The notes: generated from the sequence alone by a model not told the origin. A stretch of 64,000 bases of DNA from Salimicrobium album (GCF_900107115.1 NZ_FNOS01000001.1:434001-498000); one strand, 5' to 3'; positions 8,533 to 17,385 are shown, counted from the stretch's first letter. A program made the numbers and translations.

Positions 8533-9311
8533 AACAGTTCCCTCCTCCCGGATTTTCTACGGTACGGTAACAATCGAAAAACTGCGCCTGCAGTTATATA
8601 AAAAAGAAGGGGGAGGACGGCGAACCAGATAGAAAATGCCGCAATCAGCGTAGTATCGGCAGAATCCAGAAAAGGAAAATAAACCATCGCAAGAGTTACC
8701 ACAGTACCGCCCCCGATAATCGAAGTAATAACATACTGACTCAGACTGATGACAAAGGTGAGAAATATTACGCTCTGCACGGAGGGTTTTAGGAGCGGTA
8801 GTTCAATATCGAAGAATGTTCTTCCGGCAGATGCACCGAGTGTTTCCGCCTGTTCCTGCATCCTTCTTCCGAGACTCACATAGCCATTCCGGAAAATCCT
8901 GATGCTATAGGGGACCGTCGGAACCAGGTGAATGAGAATTACTCCGAGGCCTGTGTCAGCCAGCCCGATCCGTATCATAGCGATGTGAACCCCGAAAGTG
9001 ATGGCAAGGATCGGTACGAGCAGAGGCATCACGAACAAGGTGTCCACCGCCGTTTTTCCGTGAAATGTATATAACGCCAGTGCCTTACCGGCGCTCATTC
9101 CTACAGCAATATTAATTACCGTCACGAAAAAGCCGATTGTCAGAGAAGTGCCTGTAGCTTCCAGGAGCCTTGTTGTTTCAAACAGCCCTCTCCAGCCATA
9201 CAGGGAAAATTCCGTCCAGCTTCCGGGTGATGTAAAACTCTGGAGAACCAAAATCCCTACAGGGGAAATTATAAATAACATAGCGATGACCCAGAATAAG
9301 ATTTTCTTCAT
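8529..9311 (-). CDS. ABC transporter permease (YnjC C-terminal-half-like)
   Basis: A binding-protein-dependent permease with about six membrane helices and the EAA loop EQAETLGASAGRTFFDIELPLLKP near residue 160, where the ATPase docks. In E. coli YnjC the two permease halves are fused in one chain of about 510 residues; here they are separate genes. The start at 9311 follows GAGGGACTG. It lies four bases after the upstream permease stop and overlaps the ATPase start. Confidence 0.85.
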   Translation of the reverse strand: MKKILFWVIAMLFIISPVGILVLQSFTSPGSWTEFSLYGWRGLFETTRLLEATGTSLTIGFFVTVINIAVGMSAGKALALYTFHGKTAVDTLFVMPLLVPILAITFGVHIAMIRIGLADTGLGVILIHLVPTVPYSIRIFRNGYVSLGRRMQEQAETLGASAGRTFFDIELPLLKPSVQSVIFLTFVISLSQYVITSIIGGGTVVTLAMVYFPFLDSADTTLIAAFSIWFAVLPLLFYITAGAVFRLLPYRRKSGRRELF

Positions 9312-9315
9312 ACTT

Positions 9316-10146
9316 TCACAGTCCCTCAGTAATATTTCGGCGCATTTTGTTTATGAAATGAAACAATAGTAAGGAGATCAACCCTATTACTGTCGTCAAA
9401 AATACCATCGCTGCAAAAGCGAGCGGCCGCTCACTCCAGTCGCCAGAGTAGAACCAGTCGAAGGTAAGAATAGAAAGCATCTCCGGGAAAGTAGCTCCCA
9501 CAAGCGCGGGGACTTCATAAGCACTGAACGTGAAAGCAAAAATGATGATTCCCGTTTCAATAAGAACCGGAGTGACAAACGGAAGCTCTGCATCGCGTAT
9601 TTTAGAAATCCAGCATCCGCCGAGTGTTTCCGTTAAATCGTCATACAAACGATTTCTGGTCAGGTAAACAGGCAACAGCATCAAAATGACGAACGGAATT
9701 TCCTTTCCCATATACGTAAGAATAATTCCGACACCTTCCGGGTCATTGGCGTATGCCCGGTTCCCGGGCAGTAAACCGCTGACGAGACCCCCTTCCTGAA
9801 AAAGAAGAAGAACCAGGTAGGCCCACACAAAATGAGGGAAAACCATCGGCAGCCATACCGTCAGTCTGCCTCCGGTACGTTCAAGCATCGGAACGAATGC
9901 TCTCGTGAAGAACCATCCGATAAGCAGAGAGAGGAAGGTCGAAGCTGCCGCTATCCATAAACTGTAAAAAAAAGAGAGAAGAAAATCGGAGTGTGAAAAC
10001 AGACGGACATAAACTTGACCGGTCAGCTTCCCATCCGGATAAACACTCAACCGGAAGGCAGACCATAGTCCGTACAATGGAAGGAGCAGAAACAGAAGAG
10101 CAGGGGTCAGCAGCAACCACGGTTTTATTCTAGCGGACAACTTCAT
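9316..10146 (-). CDS. ABC transporter permease (YnjC N-terminal-half-like)
   Basis: The first permease of the ynj-like transporter, about 276 residues and six helices. Its EAA-type loop reads LTETLGGCWISKIRDAELPFVTPV near residue 165. A longer frame opens at 10257 inside the binding-protein gene, but the ATG at 10146 is preferred: GGAG lies ten bases ahead, and the protein then begins MKLSARIKPWLLLTPALL, a normal permease N-terminus. It overlaps the binding-protein stop by 17 bases, suggesting coupling. Confidence 0.85.
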   Translation of the reverse strand: MKLSARIKPWLLLTPALLFLLLPLYGLWSAFRLSVYPDGKLTGQVYVRLFSHSDFLLSFFYSLWIAAASTFLSLLIGWFFTRAFVPMLERTGGRLTVWLPMVFPHFVWAYLVLLLFQEGGLVSGLLPGNRAYANDPEGVGIILTYMGKEIPFVILMLLPVYLTRNRLYDDLTETLGGCWISKIRDAELPFVTPVLIETGIIIFAFTFSAYEVPALVGATFPEMLSILTFDWFYSGDWSERPLAFAAMVFLTTVIGLISLLLFHFINKMRRNITEGL

Positions 10147-11347
10147 CTTCCCACGTCTCCGTAATCCATTCGACATATTCCGTATCCAGTTCAGGCAGAT
10201 ACGTTTCCTCCAGTTTCTCTGCACCCGGCACTGTTTCCCCCCGGTCGAGTTCTTCAAATCGCTGTTTCGTCTCTTCGGGAAGCTTATCCGTATCGATGGT
10301 TGTATTATCTCCCCATGAAGAAGGCTTCATTTTCTGCAGCTGCGCCTCCGGGGAGAGGAGGAAATTGATAGCCGTTACAGCTCCCGGCACATTTGTACTG
10401 TTATAAGGAATAGAGAGGAAGTGTGTGTTGCCAAGCGATCCGGAGTCCATCACGTAGGTATCGGTGGATTCGGGGAAGACTCCATCATTTATGAGATGTT
10501 CACTTCTCGCTTCGTTGTACCCTAACGTCATAGATACTTTCCCTTCGCTATACAAACGATCCAGCTCACTTAACGAGGCAGGGTAATATTCTCCCTTCCT
10601 GTACAGAGCAGGCTCCCATTCTCTCAACTTTTTCCACATTCCATCTGCGGCTGTCTCTGCAGCGTTCGGGCTGAAAGAATCTTCCGCTAAAGCTTCGGGG
10701 TTCTCGGTCCCTGAAAGCATCATCTGCCTCAAAAATGCGTTGCCGGTGAATTCGGAAGGGTGAGGGTATGTAAATTCTCCCGGATTTTCTTTCACCCATT
10801 CGCTCAACTCTTTATAGGTTCTCGGCGGTTCATCCACTTTCGCACTATCGTACTGCAGAGCGAATTGGACTCTCCCCCAAGGGGCCTCCATCCCTTCTGT
10901 AGCTGTTCCGAAGTCGTGGGAATATTCGTCCCGGTCATAGTATTCATTGAAATTGGGCAGTTTTTCCGTAAATGCTCCGTAAAGCAGCTCATTGTTTTTG
11001 GCATTACGAAAATTCTCGCCGTTCAGCCACAGAAGATCCACCGTCCCTTCTTTCTTTCCAGCCTCACGTTCCGTTCTCAGTTTCTGTAAAATATCTTCGG
11101 TGGCCATCGGTGTTCTCGTAAGACTGATACCGAACTTCTCCTGAAGACGTGGGGCGACCCATTCATCGATGTACGTATTGATGCCGTCATCGCCACCCCA
11201 CATGAACAGTCTTACCTCCGTACCTTCGGCCGCATCTTTGATTTCTTCAAAATTCCGATTCGCTATGGTGCTACCTTTCTCCTCCGTATCCGTAACACCG
11301 GAACACCCGGACAGGATGATCATTATGGCAATGATCCCTATTCTCAT
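10130..11347 (-). CDS. ABC transporter substrate-binding lipoprotein (YnjB-like)
   Basis: A 405-residue secreted solute-binding protein. Residues 1-15 form a lipoprotein signal with lipobox ILSGC, so it is anchored outside the membrane by Cys15. The mature protein contains stretches shared with E. coli YnjB: FMWGGDDGINTYIDEWVAP, DLLWLNGENFRNAKNN, and TEGMEAPWGRVQFALQYDSA. Its substrate is unknown in all organisms I know of. It is the first gene of the operon that runs to 3817. GGGTGAG precedes the ATG. An inverted repeat lies 72 bases upstream. Confidence 0.88.
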   Translation of the reverse strand: MRIGIIAIMIILSGCSGVTDTEEKGSTIANRNFEEIKDAAEGTEVRLFMWGGDDGINTYIDEWVAPRLQEKFGISLTRTPMATEDILQKLRTEREAGKKEGTVDLLWLNGENFRNAKNNELLYGAFTEKLPNFNEYYDRDEYSHDFGTATEGMEAPWGRVQFALQYDSAKVDEPPRTYKELSEWVKENPGEFTYPHPSEFTGNAFLRQMMLSGTENPEALAEDSFSPNAAETAADGMWKKLREWEPALYRKGEYYPASLSELDRLYSEGKVSMTLGYNEARSEHLINDGVFPESTDTYVMDSGSLGNTHFLSIPYNSTNVPGAVTAINFLLSPEAQLQKMKPSSWGDNTTIDTDKLPEETKQRFEELDRGETVPGAEKLEETYLPELDTEYVEWITETWEDEVVR

Positions 11348-11418
11348 CTTCTCACCCTTTCCACATTACCTCCATTTTACCCTATCCCCGGTGGAACGAA
11401 TACTTTGAAAGCCCCTTA

Positions 11419-11434
11419 TGTAAGAAAGCTTACA
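11419..11434. repeat. Inverted repeat TGTAAG-N4-CTTACA between kynB and the ynj-like operon
   Basis: The sequence tgtaagaaagcttaca is a perfect 6-bp inverted repeat with a 4-base centre. It is flanked by CCCC and GGGG, so as RNA it could also form an extended hairpin after kynB. The same arms recur at 27117-27132 upstream of osmC. It may be a regulator-binding site, an intergenic terminator-like hairpin or both. It lies in the 130-base gap that must hold the ynj-like promoter. Confidence 0.5.
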
Positions 11435-11477
11435 TTTCCCGGGGAATGCCTGGAAAGTGTAAACGAAAATTCCCCTC

Positions 11478-12104
11478 TCAATCATAGACAGATTTCAAAA
11501 CTGCCCGTACAGGGCTGCCGTCCGCTTCCTCAAGTGCCAGGGGAAGAGCGCTTAAATCATATAGTCCAGATTCCACCTCCCGAAGATCGGCGTTCTCCAG
11601 AATATGCACTCCGCTTGAAAACAGAGCATGGTGAGCGTCGAGCGTTTCACTGTCCATTGGATCGACAGATGGAACATCGACCCCGACGAGACGAATGTTT
11701 TTTTCTTTAAAGAACTCAGCCACTTCCGGCTTCAGATAAGGAATCTCCTCCGGAAAAATCCTGGAATCAGGAAAGGCATCCGTCTTTATCAATACCCGTT
11801 CAACATTCTCGAGATCTATACCTTCAAAAGCTGCTGCACCTATCGCTTCGAAGCCCCGGCAGTCCACGACTTTCGTTCTGCCGATATAAACATTAATATC
11901 CAGCTCATTCACCCGCTTCCCTTCATTGTCGAAGTGAAAGGGGGCATCAATGTGCGTACCCGTATGAACACTCATCGTGATCTCTCCGATGTTTACGGAG
12001 CCCCTCTCCTTTTTAGTCGCCGTCCGGCGATACGAATACGGAGTATCCTCCGGCCAGGTGGAAATACGGTCGTTCAATGGTCGTGAGATATCAATCCATC
12101 CCAT
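11478..12104 (-). CDS. kynB: Arylformamidase (kynurenine formamidase)
   Basis: A cyclase-fold metalloenzyme of 208 residues. The metal-binding motif HTGTHIDAPFHF sits near residue 49, and the conserved VGVDVPSVDP near residue 140. It hydrolyses N-formyl-kynurenine to kynurenine and formate in tryptophan catabolism. Assignment as KynB rather than a generic cyclase rests on the VDVPSVD motif and on the adjacent kynU, 11 bases upstream. AGGAGGTG precedes the ATG at 12104. Tryptophan dioxygenase (kynA), usually the first gene of this operon, is not present here. Confidence 0.88.
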   Translation of the reverse strand: MGWIDISRPLNDRISTWPEDTPYSYRRTATKKERGSVNIGEITMSVHTGTHIDAPFHFDNEGKRVNELDINVYIGRTKVVDCRGFEAIGAAAFEGIDLENVERVLIKTDAFPDSRIFPEEIPYLKPEVAEFFKEKNIRLVGVDVPSVDPMDSETLDAHHALFSSGVHILENADLREVESGLYDLSALPLALEEADGSPVRAVLKSVYD

Positions 12105-12115
12105 GTCGACACCTC

Positions 12116-13342
12116 CTAAGCGATAATATCGCGTTCGTTTTTGAACGCTTTGTACTTCTCTTTTTCCATGATCTCTTTCAATTTAGTCACTGTCTGAAAG
12201 CAGTCTTCAAATGTATTATAAAGGGCTGTCGGGGCTAGACGGATTCCGTTCGGATTTCTGAAGTCCGGTATAACACCTTCTGCTTTAAGAGCTTTCGTAA
12301 TTCTTGCAGCTTCGGGATGTTCAAGATACACATGACCTCCCCTCCTGCTTTCTTCTCTCGGATTAGCGATGACAAAATCCCAGGATGACAGCCGGGAGTC
12401 GATCTGTTCCATCAGATACCCGGTCAATTTCAGTGATCTGCCACGGAGAGCTTCCATTCCCGCCTCTTCGAACATTTCGAGGGAGCCGAGCAGCGGAGCC
12501 GCACTTAAAACATGCGGAGTACCGAGCTGATATGCTCCGCTGTCTGCCGCTTTGACATACGTATGCTCCATATCGAACTGACTGTTTTTATCAGAACCGA
12601 ACCATCCCGTAAGGCCTGGAGTTTCTGAAAAATGTTCCCTGTTAATATATAAACCGCCGACACTTCCCGGTCCTGCATTAACATATTTATAGTTGCACCA
12701 GAAAGCGAAGTCCACTCCCCACTCCGAAAGTCTGTGAGGAAGCGCACCAATGGAATGGCTTAAATCAAAACCGATTGTAATTCCGCGCTCGTGAGCAGCA
12801 GCGGTCAGCTTTTCCATGTCCAGCACCTGACCGCTGCGGTATAACACACTCGGCAGAATAACGAGCGAGATATCTCCGGTCATCGCCTGAATAATGGTAT
12901 CCTCATCGATCGTATGCCCGTCCGTACTCTCTGCCAGAACGAGGTGCGACTCATCATACCCTTTCAGCAAAAGCTGACTTTGAAGTGCATAAATGTCCGT
13001 CGGAAAAGCAAGAGCATCCGCAAGTATTTTCGTTCGTCCTCTCTCCGGACGGTAGAATGTAGCTGTCAGCTGATGAAGATTGGACGTCGTCGATCCCGTC
13101 ACCGTCACTTCTTCAGGAAAGGCTCCGACGAGTGGTGCCATGCGATTCCCCAGTCTTTCCGAGAGCGTGAACCACGGGTTCTCCCCTTCCGTCCAACCGT
13201 CAATCCCATACTTTTTCCAGCTGTCCATTATTTCTTTCACCGCTTTTTCGGCCCGCACGGACATAAGTCCAAGCGAGTTCCCGTCCATGTAAATTTTTCC
13301 TTCCGGAAAGTAAAACTCGTCGCGAAATGTGATTTCTTCCAT
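12116..13342 (-). CDS. kynU: Kynureninase
   Basis: A PLP-dependent aminotransferase-fold enzyme of 408 residues that cleaves kynurenine to anthranilate and alanine. Visible signatures are YMDGNSLGL at the N-terminus, the aspartate/histidine region [13 protein letters not shown], and the PLP-lysine motif [10 protein letters not shown] near residue 220, followed by the substrate-binding GWFG. Length is typical. GGGGAAGG precedes the ATG at 13342. It is the first gene of kynU-kynB; no gene for anthranilate use or kynurenine uptake adjoins. Confidence 0.92.
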   Translation of the reverse strand: MEEITFRDEFYFPEGKIYMDGNSLGLMSVRAEKAVKEIMDSWKKYGIDGWTEGENPWFTLSERLGNRMAPLVGAFPEEVTVTGSTTSNLHQLTATFYRPERGRTKILADALAFPTDIYALQSQLLLKGYDESHLVLAESTDGHTIDEDTIIQAMTGDISLVILPSVLYRSGQVLDMEKLTAAAHERGITIGFDLSHSIGALPHRLSEWGVDFAFWCNYKYVNAGPGSVGGLYINREHFSETPGLTGWFGSDKNSQFDMEHTYVKAADSGAYQLGTPHVLSAAPLLGSLEMFEEAGMEALRGRSLKLTGYLMEQIDSRLSSWDFVIANPREESRRGGHVYLEHPEAARITKALKAEGVIPDFRNPNGIRLAPTALYNTFEDCFQTVTKLKEIMEKEKYKAFKNERDIIA

Positions 13343-13368
13343 GTTCCTTCCCCCCTGCTTTTTTCACG

Positions 13369-13617
13369 TCATAAAAAAAAGAAGATGATGAGTGCGATCA
13401 GCACAATACTTACATCCATGACTATCCCGAGGATGCCACAAACCATTCCCGTTACGGCATACCACCGCTTCGGATTATCATAAGAAATGGATTTCAGCGC
13501 CGGCCGTGCGTATGCGACAGCAAAAATTCCGAGCAGCCAGCCTATAAGCGGCACAGGGAGAGAAATCAGCCCGAGAACCATTGACGTTACAGCCTTCGAT
13601 TCATGAATTTCTTTCAC
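13369..13617 (-). CDS. DUF4190-type small membrane protein
   Basis: A protein of about 82 residues with two or three hydrophobic helices: SMVLGLISLPVPLIGWLLGIFAVAYA, then a short loop (KSISYDNPKRWYAV) and a C-terminal helix GMVCGILGIVMDVSIVLIALIIFF. The glycine-rich spacing fits the DUF4190 family of unknown function. The GTG at 13617 is preferred because AAGGTG lies five bases ahead; a TTG at 13671 would add 18 poorly conserved residues and lacks a good site. It follows the DUF2164 gene on the same strand. Confidence 0.65.
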   Translation of the reverse strand: MKEIHESKAVTSMVLGLISLPVPLIGWLLGIFAVAYARPALKSISYDNPKRWYAVTGMVCGILGIVMDVSIVLIALIIFFFL

Positions 13618-13681
13618 TATTACACCTTCTTCTCCAATACAGTCTCTTTTATTCTCCGCTTCGCAAATCAATCGGAAGCTC

Positions 13682-13927
13682 TTACTGTTTTCCCTTAATC
13701 GGACGTTTCAGGGCTTCCAGATCTTCTTCAATCGACATAATCTTCTGGTTCATCATCTCGGATGCATCCGCTACTCCCTGGTTATAGAATGGAACCGCCA
13801 GTTCTTCGGCAAAGAAATGTAGCCAGTTCTCTGCAGCGAGCTCCCCGATTTCTTCTCCGTGCTCTTGATATATGTAGTACTGTATCCGTTCCTTCATCTC
13901 CTGTTTAAAGTCCCGAGGTATTTCCAA
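13682..13927 (-). CDS. DUF2164 family protein
   Basis: A soluble protein of about 81 residues. Recognisable DUF2164 features are the opening EIPRDFKQEMKERIQYY, the central ELAAENWLHFFAEELAVPFYNQG, and the ending MSIEEDLEALKRP. The start is placed at TTG 13927, six bases after a GGGGGG site and matching the family N-terminus; a TTG at 13945 lies ahead of that site. The function is unknown. It is close to the DUF4190 gene and probably co-transcribed with it. Confidence 0.72.
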   Translation of the reverse strand: MEIPRDFKQEMKERIQYYIYQEHGEEIGELAAENWLHFFAEELAVPFYNQGVADASEMMNQKIMSIEEDLEALKRPIKGKQ

Positions 13928-14100
13928 TTCGGTCCCCCCTCTCAATTTGGATAATCACAATTATGGTCATTCTTCGAAAGGCCGGGCCGGTGGTTACACG
14001 AACCTCGCTTATCTTCTCCCGGCCAGCCGCAGATCATAAGAATACCAAACACCCCCGGGGTGCTGGTGAAATCCGTCCTCAAAACGCGCAGTTCTTCAGA

Positions 14101-14550
14101 TCATCCGTTTTTTCTACGGAAAAGAGCCATCGCTCCTTCTTTCTCCAGAGGTAAATGTTTCATTCTGACCTTCCTCATCTCTTCCGGCTTCTGTAGTTCT
14201 TCATTTATTTCGCCGCCTTTGGAAAGTCCTGTCTTTTGCGCTTCTTCTTTTGATTCCGCAAAATAGATATCCTGTATACCGGCATACCTCATCATAGCGT
14301 AACACATAGGGCACGGCTCCCCGCTTGCATACATCGTACAGTCAGACAGATCGACTCTGCCAAGTTTCTCCTCGACCTTTCTGACAGCGATCATTTCGGC
14401 ATGTCCGCTGGCATCGTTCTGGAGATGAAGCTCATTCACTCCTTCACCAAGCACTTCCCCGTTTCTTTCTATAACGGCTCCGAAGGGCTGCCCTCCTTCC
14501 TCTACATTTTTTCTAGCCAGTTCAACCGCTCTGTCCATGTACTGATTCAT
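14101..14550 (-). CDS. Nucleoside/guanine deaminase-like zinc hydrolase (CDA fold)
   Basis: A cytidine-deaminase-fold enzyme of 149 residues. The zinc site is complete: HAEM near residue 50 (His ligand and catalytic Glu) and PCPMC near residue 79 (two Cys ligands). The layout GQPFGAVIERNG at the N-terminus resembles GuaD-type guanine deaminases and TadA-like enzymes, but the C-terminus lacks the GuaD signature, so the base substrate is open. It stands alone, with 173 bases of apparently non-coding DNA between it and the DUF2164 gene. Confidence 0.78.
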   Translation of the reverse strand: MNQYMDRAVELARKNVEEGGQPFGAVIERNGEVLGEGVNELHLQNDASGHAEMIAVRKVEEKLGRVDLSDCTMYASGEPCPMCYAMMRYAGIQDIYFAESKEEAQKTGLSKGGEINEELQKPEEMRKVRMKHLPLEKEGAMALFRRKNG

Positions 14551-14577
14551 ATTCCCACTCTCCCTTTCCCGGATATA

Positions 14578-14724
14578 TTACCATTCCTCGTACGTTTCAC
14601 CCCCGCCTTTATCCCACCATGTCTCCGGCTGCATATATTTTTCCCGGATCATTTTAAGGACTTCCTCCCTTTCGTTTTCGTCCAGCTTCTCGAGGTCCGC
14701 CAATATTTTCTCTTTCCTGTCCAT
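14578..14724 (-). CDS. Small hydrophilic protein, unknown function
   Basis: A 48-residue product starting at ATG 14724 behind a near-perfect AGGAGGTG. It begins with a charged helix (MDRKEKILADLEKLDENEREEV) and ends in a Trp-rich tail (MQPETWWDKGGGETYEEW). The helix recalls short antitoxin-like or DUF segments, but I cannot name a family. A longer frame reaches 14799, but the added residues precede the binding site. It probably heads a transcript with the deaminase gene 27 bases downstream. Confidence 0.6.
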   Translation of the reverse strand: MDRKEKILADLEKLDENEREEVLKMIREKYMQPETWWDKGGGETYEEW

Positions 14725-14821
14725 TGTTACACCTCCTGTGTCTGTCTGTTTATCATTTCGTTGCGGGGTTATAATCAATATACCCTTTTGATCTTTCACC
14801 TATGCTCCCGTTCATTTCTCA

Positions 14822-14857
14822 ATAAAAAACTCCTTCTGCTATTATCGCAAAAGGAGT
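14822..14857 (-). terminator. Rho-independent terminator
   Basis: On the minus strand an 11-bp near-perfect stem (ACTCCTTTTGC with GCAGAAGGAGT) is followed by TTTTTTATT. It ends the 14885-15073 transcript. Confidence 0.85.
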
Positions 14858-14884
14858 CCGATTTTTTAAGTTTTTTCAGTTTTT

Positions 14885-15073
14885 TCAGTCGGTTATCGCC
14901 CGTTCTTCCTTAATTTCTTCAATAGACCATTCTTTATTATAAGTCGAATGCTTCTCCAGTCTTGAAACCACGATTTCCGCTTCCGCGTACGTGCTGAATC
15001 TCTTCGTATCCGTCCGTCCAGAAGATGTAAGTTCTTTTCTGACTCCGTTCTCTGTGAAAGTAACTTTATACAT
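14885..15073 (-). CDS. Small basic/polar protein, unknown function
   Basis: The preferred start, ATG 15073, lies behind AGGAGA and gives 62 residues (MYKVTFTENGVRKELTSSG...). The sequence looks like a compact beta-beta-alpha domain: two strands, then a helix YAEAEIVVSRLEKHS. A longer frame reaches 15232, but its added residues are glycine-rich and low in plausible structure, so that region (15074-15232) is more likely the promoter zone shared with the divergent zwf gene. No family was recognised. Confidence 0.55.
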   Translation of the reverse strand: MYKVTFTENGVRKELTSSGRTDTKRFSTYAEAEIVVSRLEKHSTYNKEWSIEEIKEERAITD

Positions 15074-15274
15074 CAGGCTTTCATCTCCTAACTGCGGTCC
15101 TATGCCCGCAATCACAACATTCGTTTCATCGTCCGCAGAAGAGGGGGTCTGGAAATTATTCCTCCCTTTTCCCGCTGCGTCCACACCGTCCCGGGCTCCT
15201 CCATTTGATATTAAAGATGTTTCCTTATACAATTAGTCATATCAACTCAACCTTAAGAAGAGTGGGGACTGCAT

Positions 15275-16762
15275 ATGGAAAATCAAGAAAAACCTAAAGC
15301 ACTTATCGTAATCTTCGGAGCTACCGGGGACCTGGCCAAAAGGAAACTTTTCCCTTCTATTTACCGCCTGTATCAGAATGGAAAAATTGGTGAAGACTTC
15401 GCTGTAGTTGGAATCGGACGCCGTTCCTGGAGCAACGAGCTGTTCCACACGAACGTACGAAATTCTCTTGGAGACGATGTTTCCGGGAAAGAAGCGGAAG
15501 CCTTCGTGTCCCATTTTTACTACCATCCGTTTGATGTATCGGATTCGTCTTCCTATGAAAATCTCGGCACACTGCTTAATAATCTGGAGTCCGAGTATCG
15601 TACGGAAGGTAATCGCATCTTTTATCTTGCGATGGCCCCGCAGTTCTTCGGCACGATTGCAAATAACCTGAAAAAACATAACCTGAAAAGTGAAACGGGC
15701 TGGTCACGTCTCGTTATCGAAAAACCGTTCGGTCACGATTTCGAATCGGCAAAACAGCTGAACGACCAGATCACTTCGGCTTTTGACGAGAACCAGATAT
15801 ATCGGATCGATCACTATCTCGGAAAAGAAATGGTCAAAAATATAGAAGTGATCCGCTTCGCCAACGGCATTTTCGAACATTTGTGGAATAATCGGTTTAT
15901 CGCAAACGTACAGATCACATCCAGTGAATCGCTTGGTGTGGAAGATCGGGCGAATTATTATGACTTGTCCGGAGCTACGAGAGATATGGTCCAGAACCAT
16001 ATGCTTCAGATGGTTACTCTACTGGCGATGGAGCCTCCGATCAATCTGAACCCTGAAGAGATACGCTCGGAAAAAATCAAAATTTTACGCGCCCTGCGTA
16101 CTATCGATGAGAAGAATATCGATGACTATTTTGTACGTGGGCAGTATGGTCCTGGCAAAATGCATGGAAGGAAACTTCGCGGCTATCAGGAGGAAGCGGA
16201 AGAATTGCAGAATTCCGATACTGAAACGTACGTCGCCGGTAAAATCATGATCGATAATTACAGGTGGGCAGGTGTCCCTTTCTATATAAGAACGGGCAAA
16301 CGCCTCGCGGAGAAGTGCACGAAAATAGTCGTGGAATTTGAAGACATTCCTTTGAATCTTTATCAGGAAGAACAAAGCGAAAAATCTCCGAATCTGCTGG
16401 TGATCAATATCCAGCCGAACGAAGGGGTGACCCTGTATCTGAATGCGAAAAAACCGGGGGTTAGCTCCTATTCGGAACCTATAAAACTGTCTTACACACA
16501 CGAAGCCGTCAACAGTGTAAACACCCCCGAAGCTTATGAGAAATTACTTCACGACTGTATGATCGGGGACACTACGAACTTCTCGCACTGGGACGAAGTT
16601 TCCCTTTCCTGGAAATTCGTGGACCGGATTTTAAACAGGTGGTCCAAAGAAGAACCGGACTTCCCTAATTATGCCGCCGGTTCAATGGGACCGGAAGAAG
16701 CGGATAACCTTCTTAAAAATGACGGCTTCCACTGGTGGCCGGTGAATAACGAAGAGGAGTGA
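15275..16762 (+). CDS. zwf: Glucose-6-phosphate 1-dehydrogenase
   Basis: A 495-residue enzyme, the normal length, that oxidises glucose-6-phosphate with NADP as the entry to the oxidative pentose phosphate pathway. Visible motifs: nucleotide-binding IVIFGATGDLAKRKLFPS at the N-terminus, the active-site YRIDHYLGKE near residue 180, and EKPFGHD just before it. GAGTGGGG precedes ATG 15275. The stop overlaps the region of the downstream cyclase start, so the two are co-transcribed. No gnd or pgl is adjacent. Confidence 0.95.
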   Translation: MENQEKPKALIVIFGATGDLAKRKLFPSIYRLYQNGKIGEDFAVVGIGRRSWSNELFHTNVRNSLGDDVSGKEAEAFVSHFYYHPFDVSDSSSYENLGTLLNNLESEYRTEGNRIFYLAMAPQFFGTIANNLKKHNLKSETGWSRLVIEKPFGHDFESAKQLNDQITSAFDENQIYRIDHYLGKEMVKNIEVIRFANGIFEHLWNNRFIANVQITSSESLGVEDRANYYDLSGATRDMVQNHMLQMVTLLAMEPPINLNPEEIRSEKIKILRALRTIDEKNIDDYFVRGQYGPGKMHGRKLRGYQEEAEELQNSDTETYVAGKIMIDNYRWAGVPFYIRTGKRLAEKCTKIVVEFEDIPLNLYQEEQSEKSPNLLVINIQPNEGVTLYLNAKKPGVSSYSEPIKLSYTHEAVNSVNTPEAYEKLLHDCMIGDTTNFSHWDEVSLSWKFVDRILNRWSKEEPDFPNYAAGSMGPEEADNLLKNDGFHWWPVNNEEE

Positions 16763-16767
16763 GGAAT

Positions 16768-17385
16768 TTGGCTATATACGACGTCTCTATGACCATCCGG
16801 GAAGGGATGAAAGTCTACAAAGATAAAGAAGAAAAACAGCCGCAAATTACGACCAGCACGAACGGTCACGTTACGGAATCACGGATAGATATGGATCTGC
16901 ACACGGGAACCCACGTCGATTCCCCGCTCCATATGATCAACGACGGGGAAACGATGGAGACGATAGCTGTAGAGGATCTGGTAGGAACAGTTAAAGTTTT
17001 CGACCTCTCAGACTGTGGGGACAGCATAGATAAATCGGACGTTGAACCGCTTGATATAAATAAAGGGGATTTTATACTCTTCAAAACGAAAAATTCCTAC
17101 CATGAAGGGAACGACTTTGATTTTGATTTCACCTACGTTACCGGTGAAGCAGCGGAATTGCTGGCAGAAAAAGGTATCAAAGGTGTAGGAGTCGACGGTC
17201 TCGGCATTGAACGCAGTCAGCCGGACCATCCTACCCACCGGACACTGTTCACTCATCGCATTATTATCATTGAAGGTCTTCGATTAAAAGAAATTTCTGA
17301 AGGGAGCTATTTCATGATGGCCGCTCCTTTAAAGATCGAAGGTACAGATGCCTCCCCTGCCCGTATTCTGCTTATGGATGAGTAA
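16768..17385 (+). CDS. Cyclase family protein (KynB-like metal hydrolase)
   Basis: A second member of the cyclase/arylformamidase fold, about 205 residues, with the metal motif DLHTGTHVDSPLHM near residue 44 and GVGVDGLGIERSQPDHPTHR near residue 145. It lacks the VDVPSVD motif of true KynB, so its substrate is probably another amide or lactone. The start is uncertain. GTG 16759 overlaps the zwf stop but sits inside the AGGAG site, so TTG 16768, eight bases after it, is preferred. It is translationally linked to zwf. Confidence 0.78.
   Translation: MAIYDVSMTIREGMKVYKDKEEKQPQITTSTNGHVTESRIDMDLHTGTHVDSPLHMINDGETMETIAVEDLVGTVKVFDLSDCGDSIDKSDVEPLDINKGDFILFKTKNSYHEGNDFDFDFTYVTGEAAELLAEKGIKGVGVDGLGIERSQPDHPTHRTLFTHRIIIIEGLRLKEISEGSYFMMAAPLKIEGTDASPARILLMDE

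Noticed and set aside
11419-11434. TnrA site
   Set aside because: The TnrA consensus TGTNAN7TNACA is 17 bases long; this palindrome is 16 bases with a different spacing.
13946-14100. Possible gene between the DUF2164 and deaminase genes
   Set aside because: A 63-codon plus-strand frame at 13963 has no ribosome binding site and overlaps antisense deaminase sequence; I see no convincing gene there.
15074-15232. 53-residue N-terminal extension of the small protein at 14885-15073
   Set aside because: AGGAGA sits before the internal ATG at 15073; the extra residues are low in structure and occupy the promoter zone of the divergent zwf gene.
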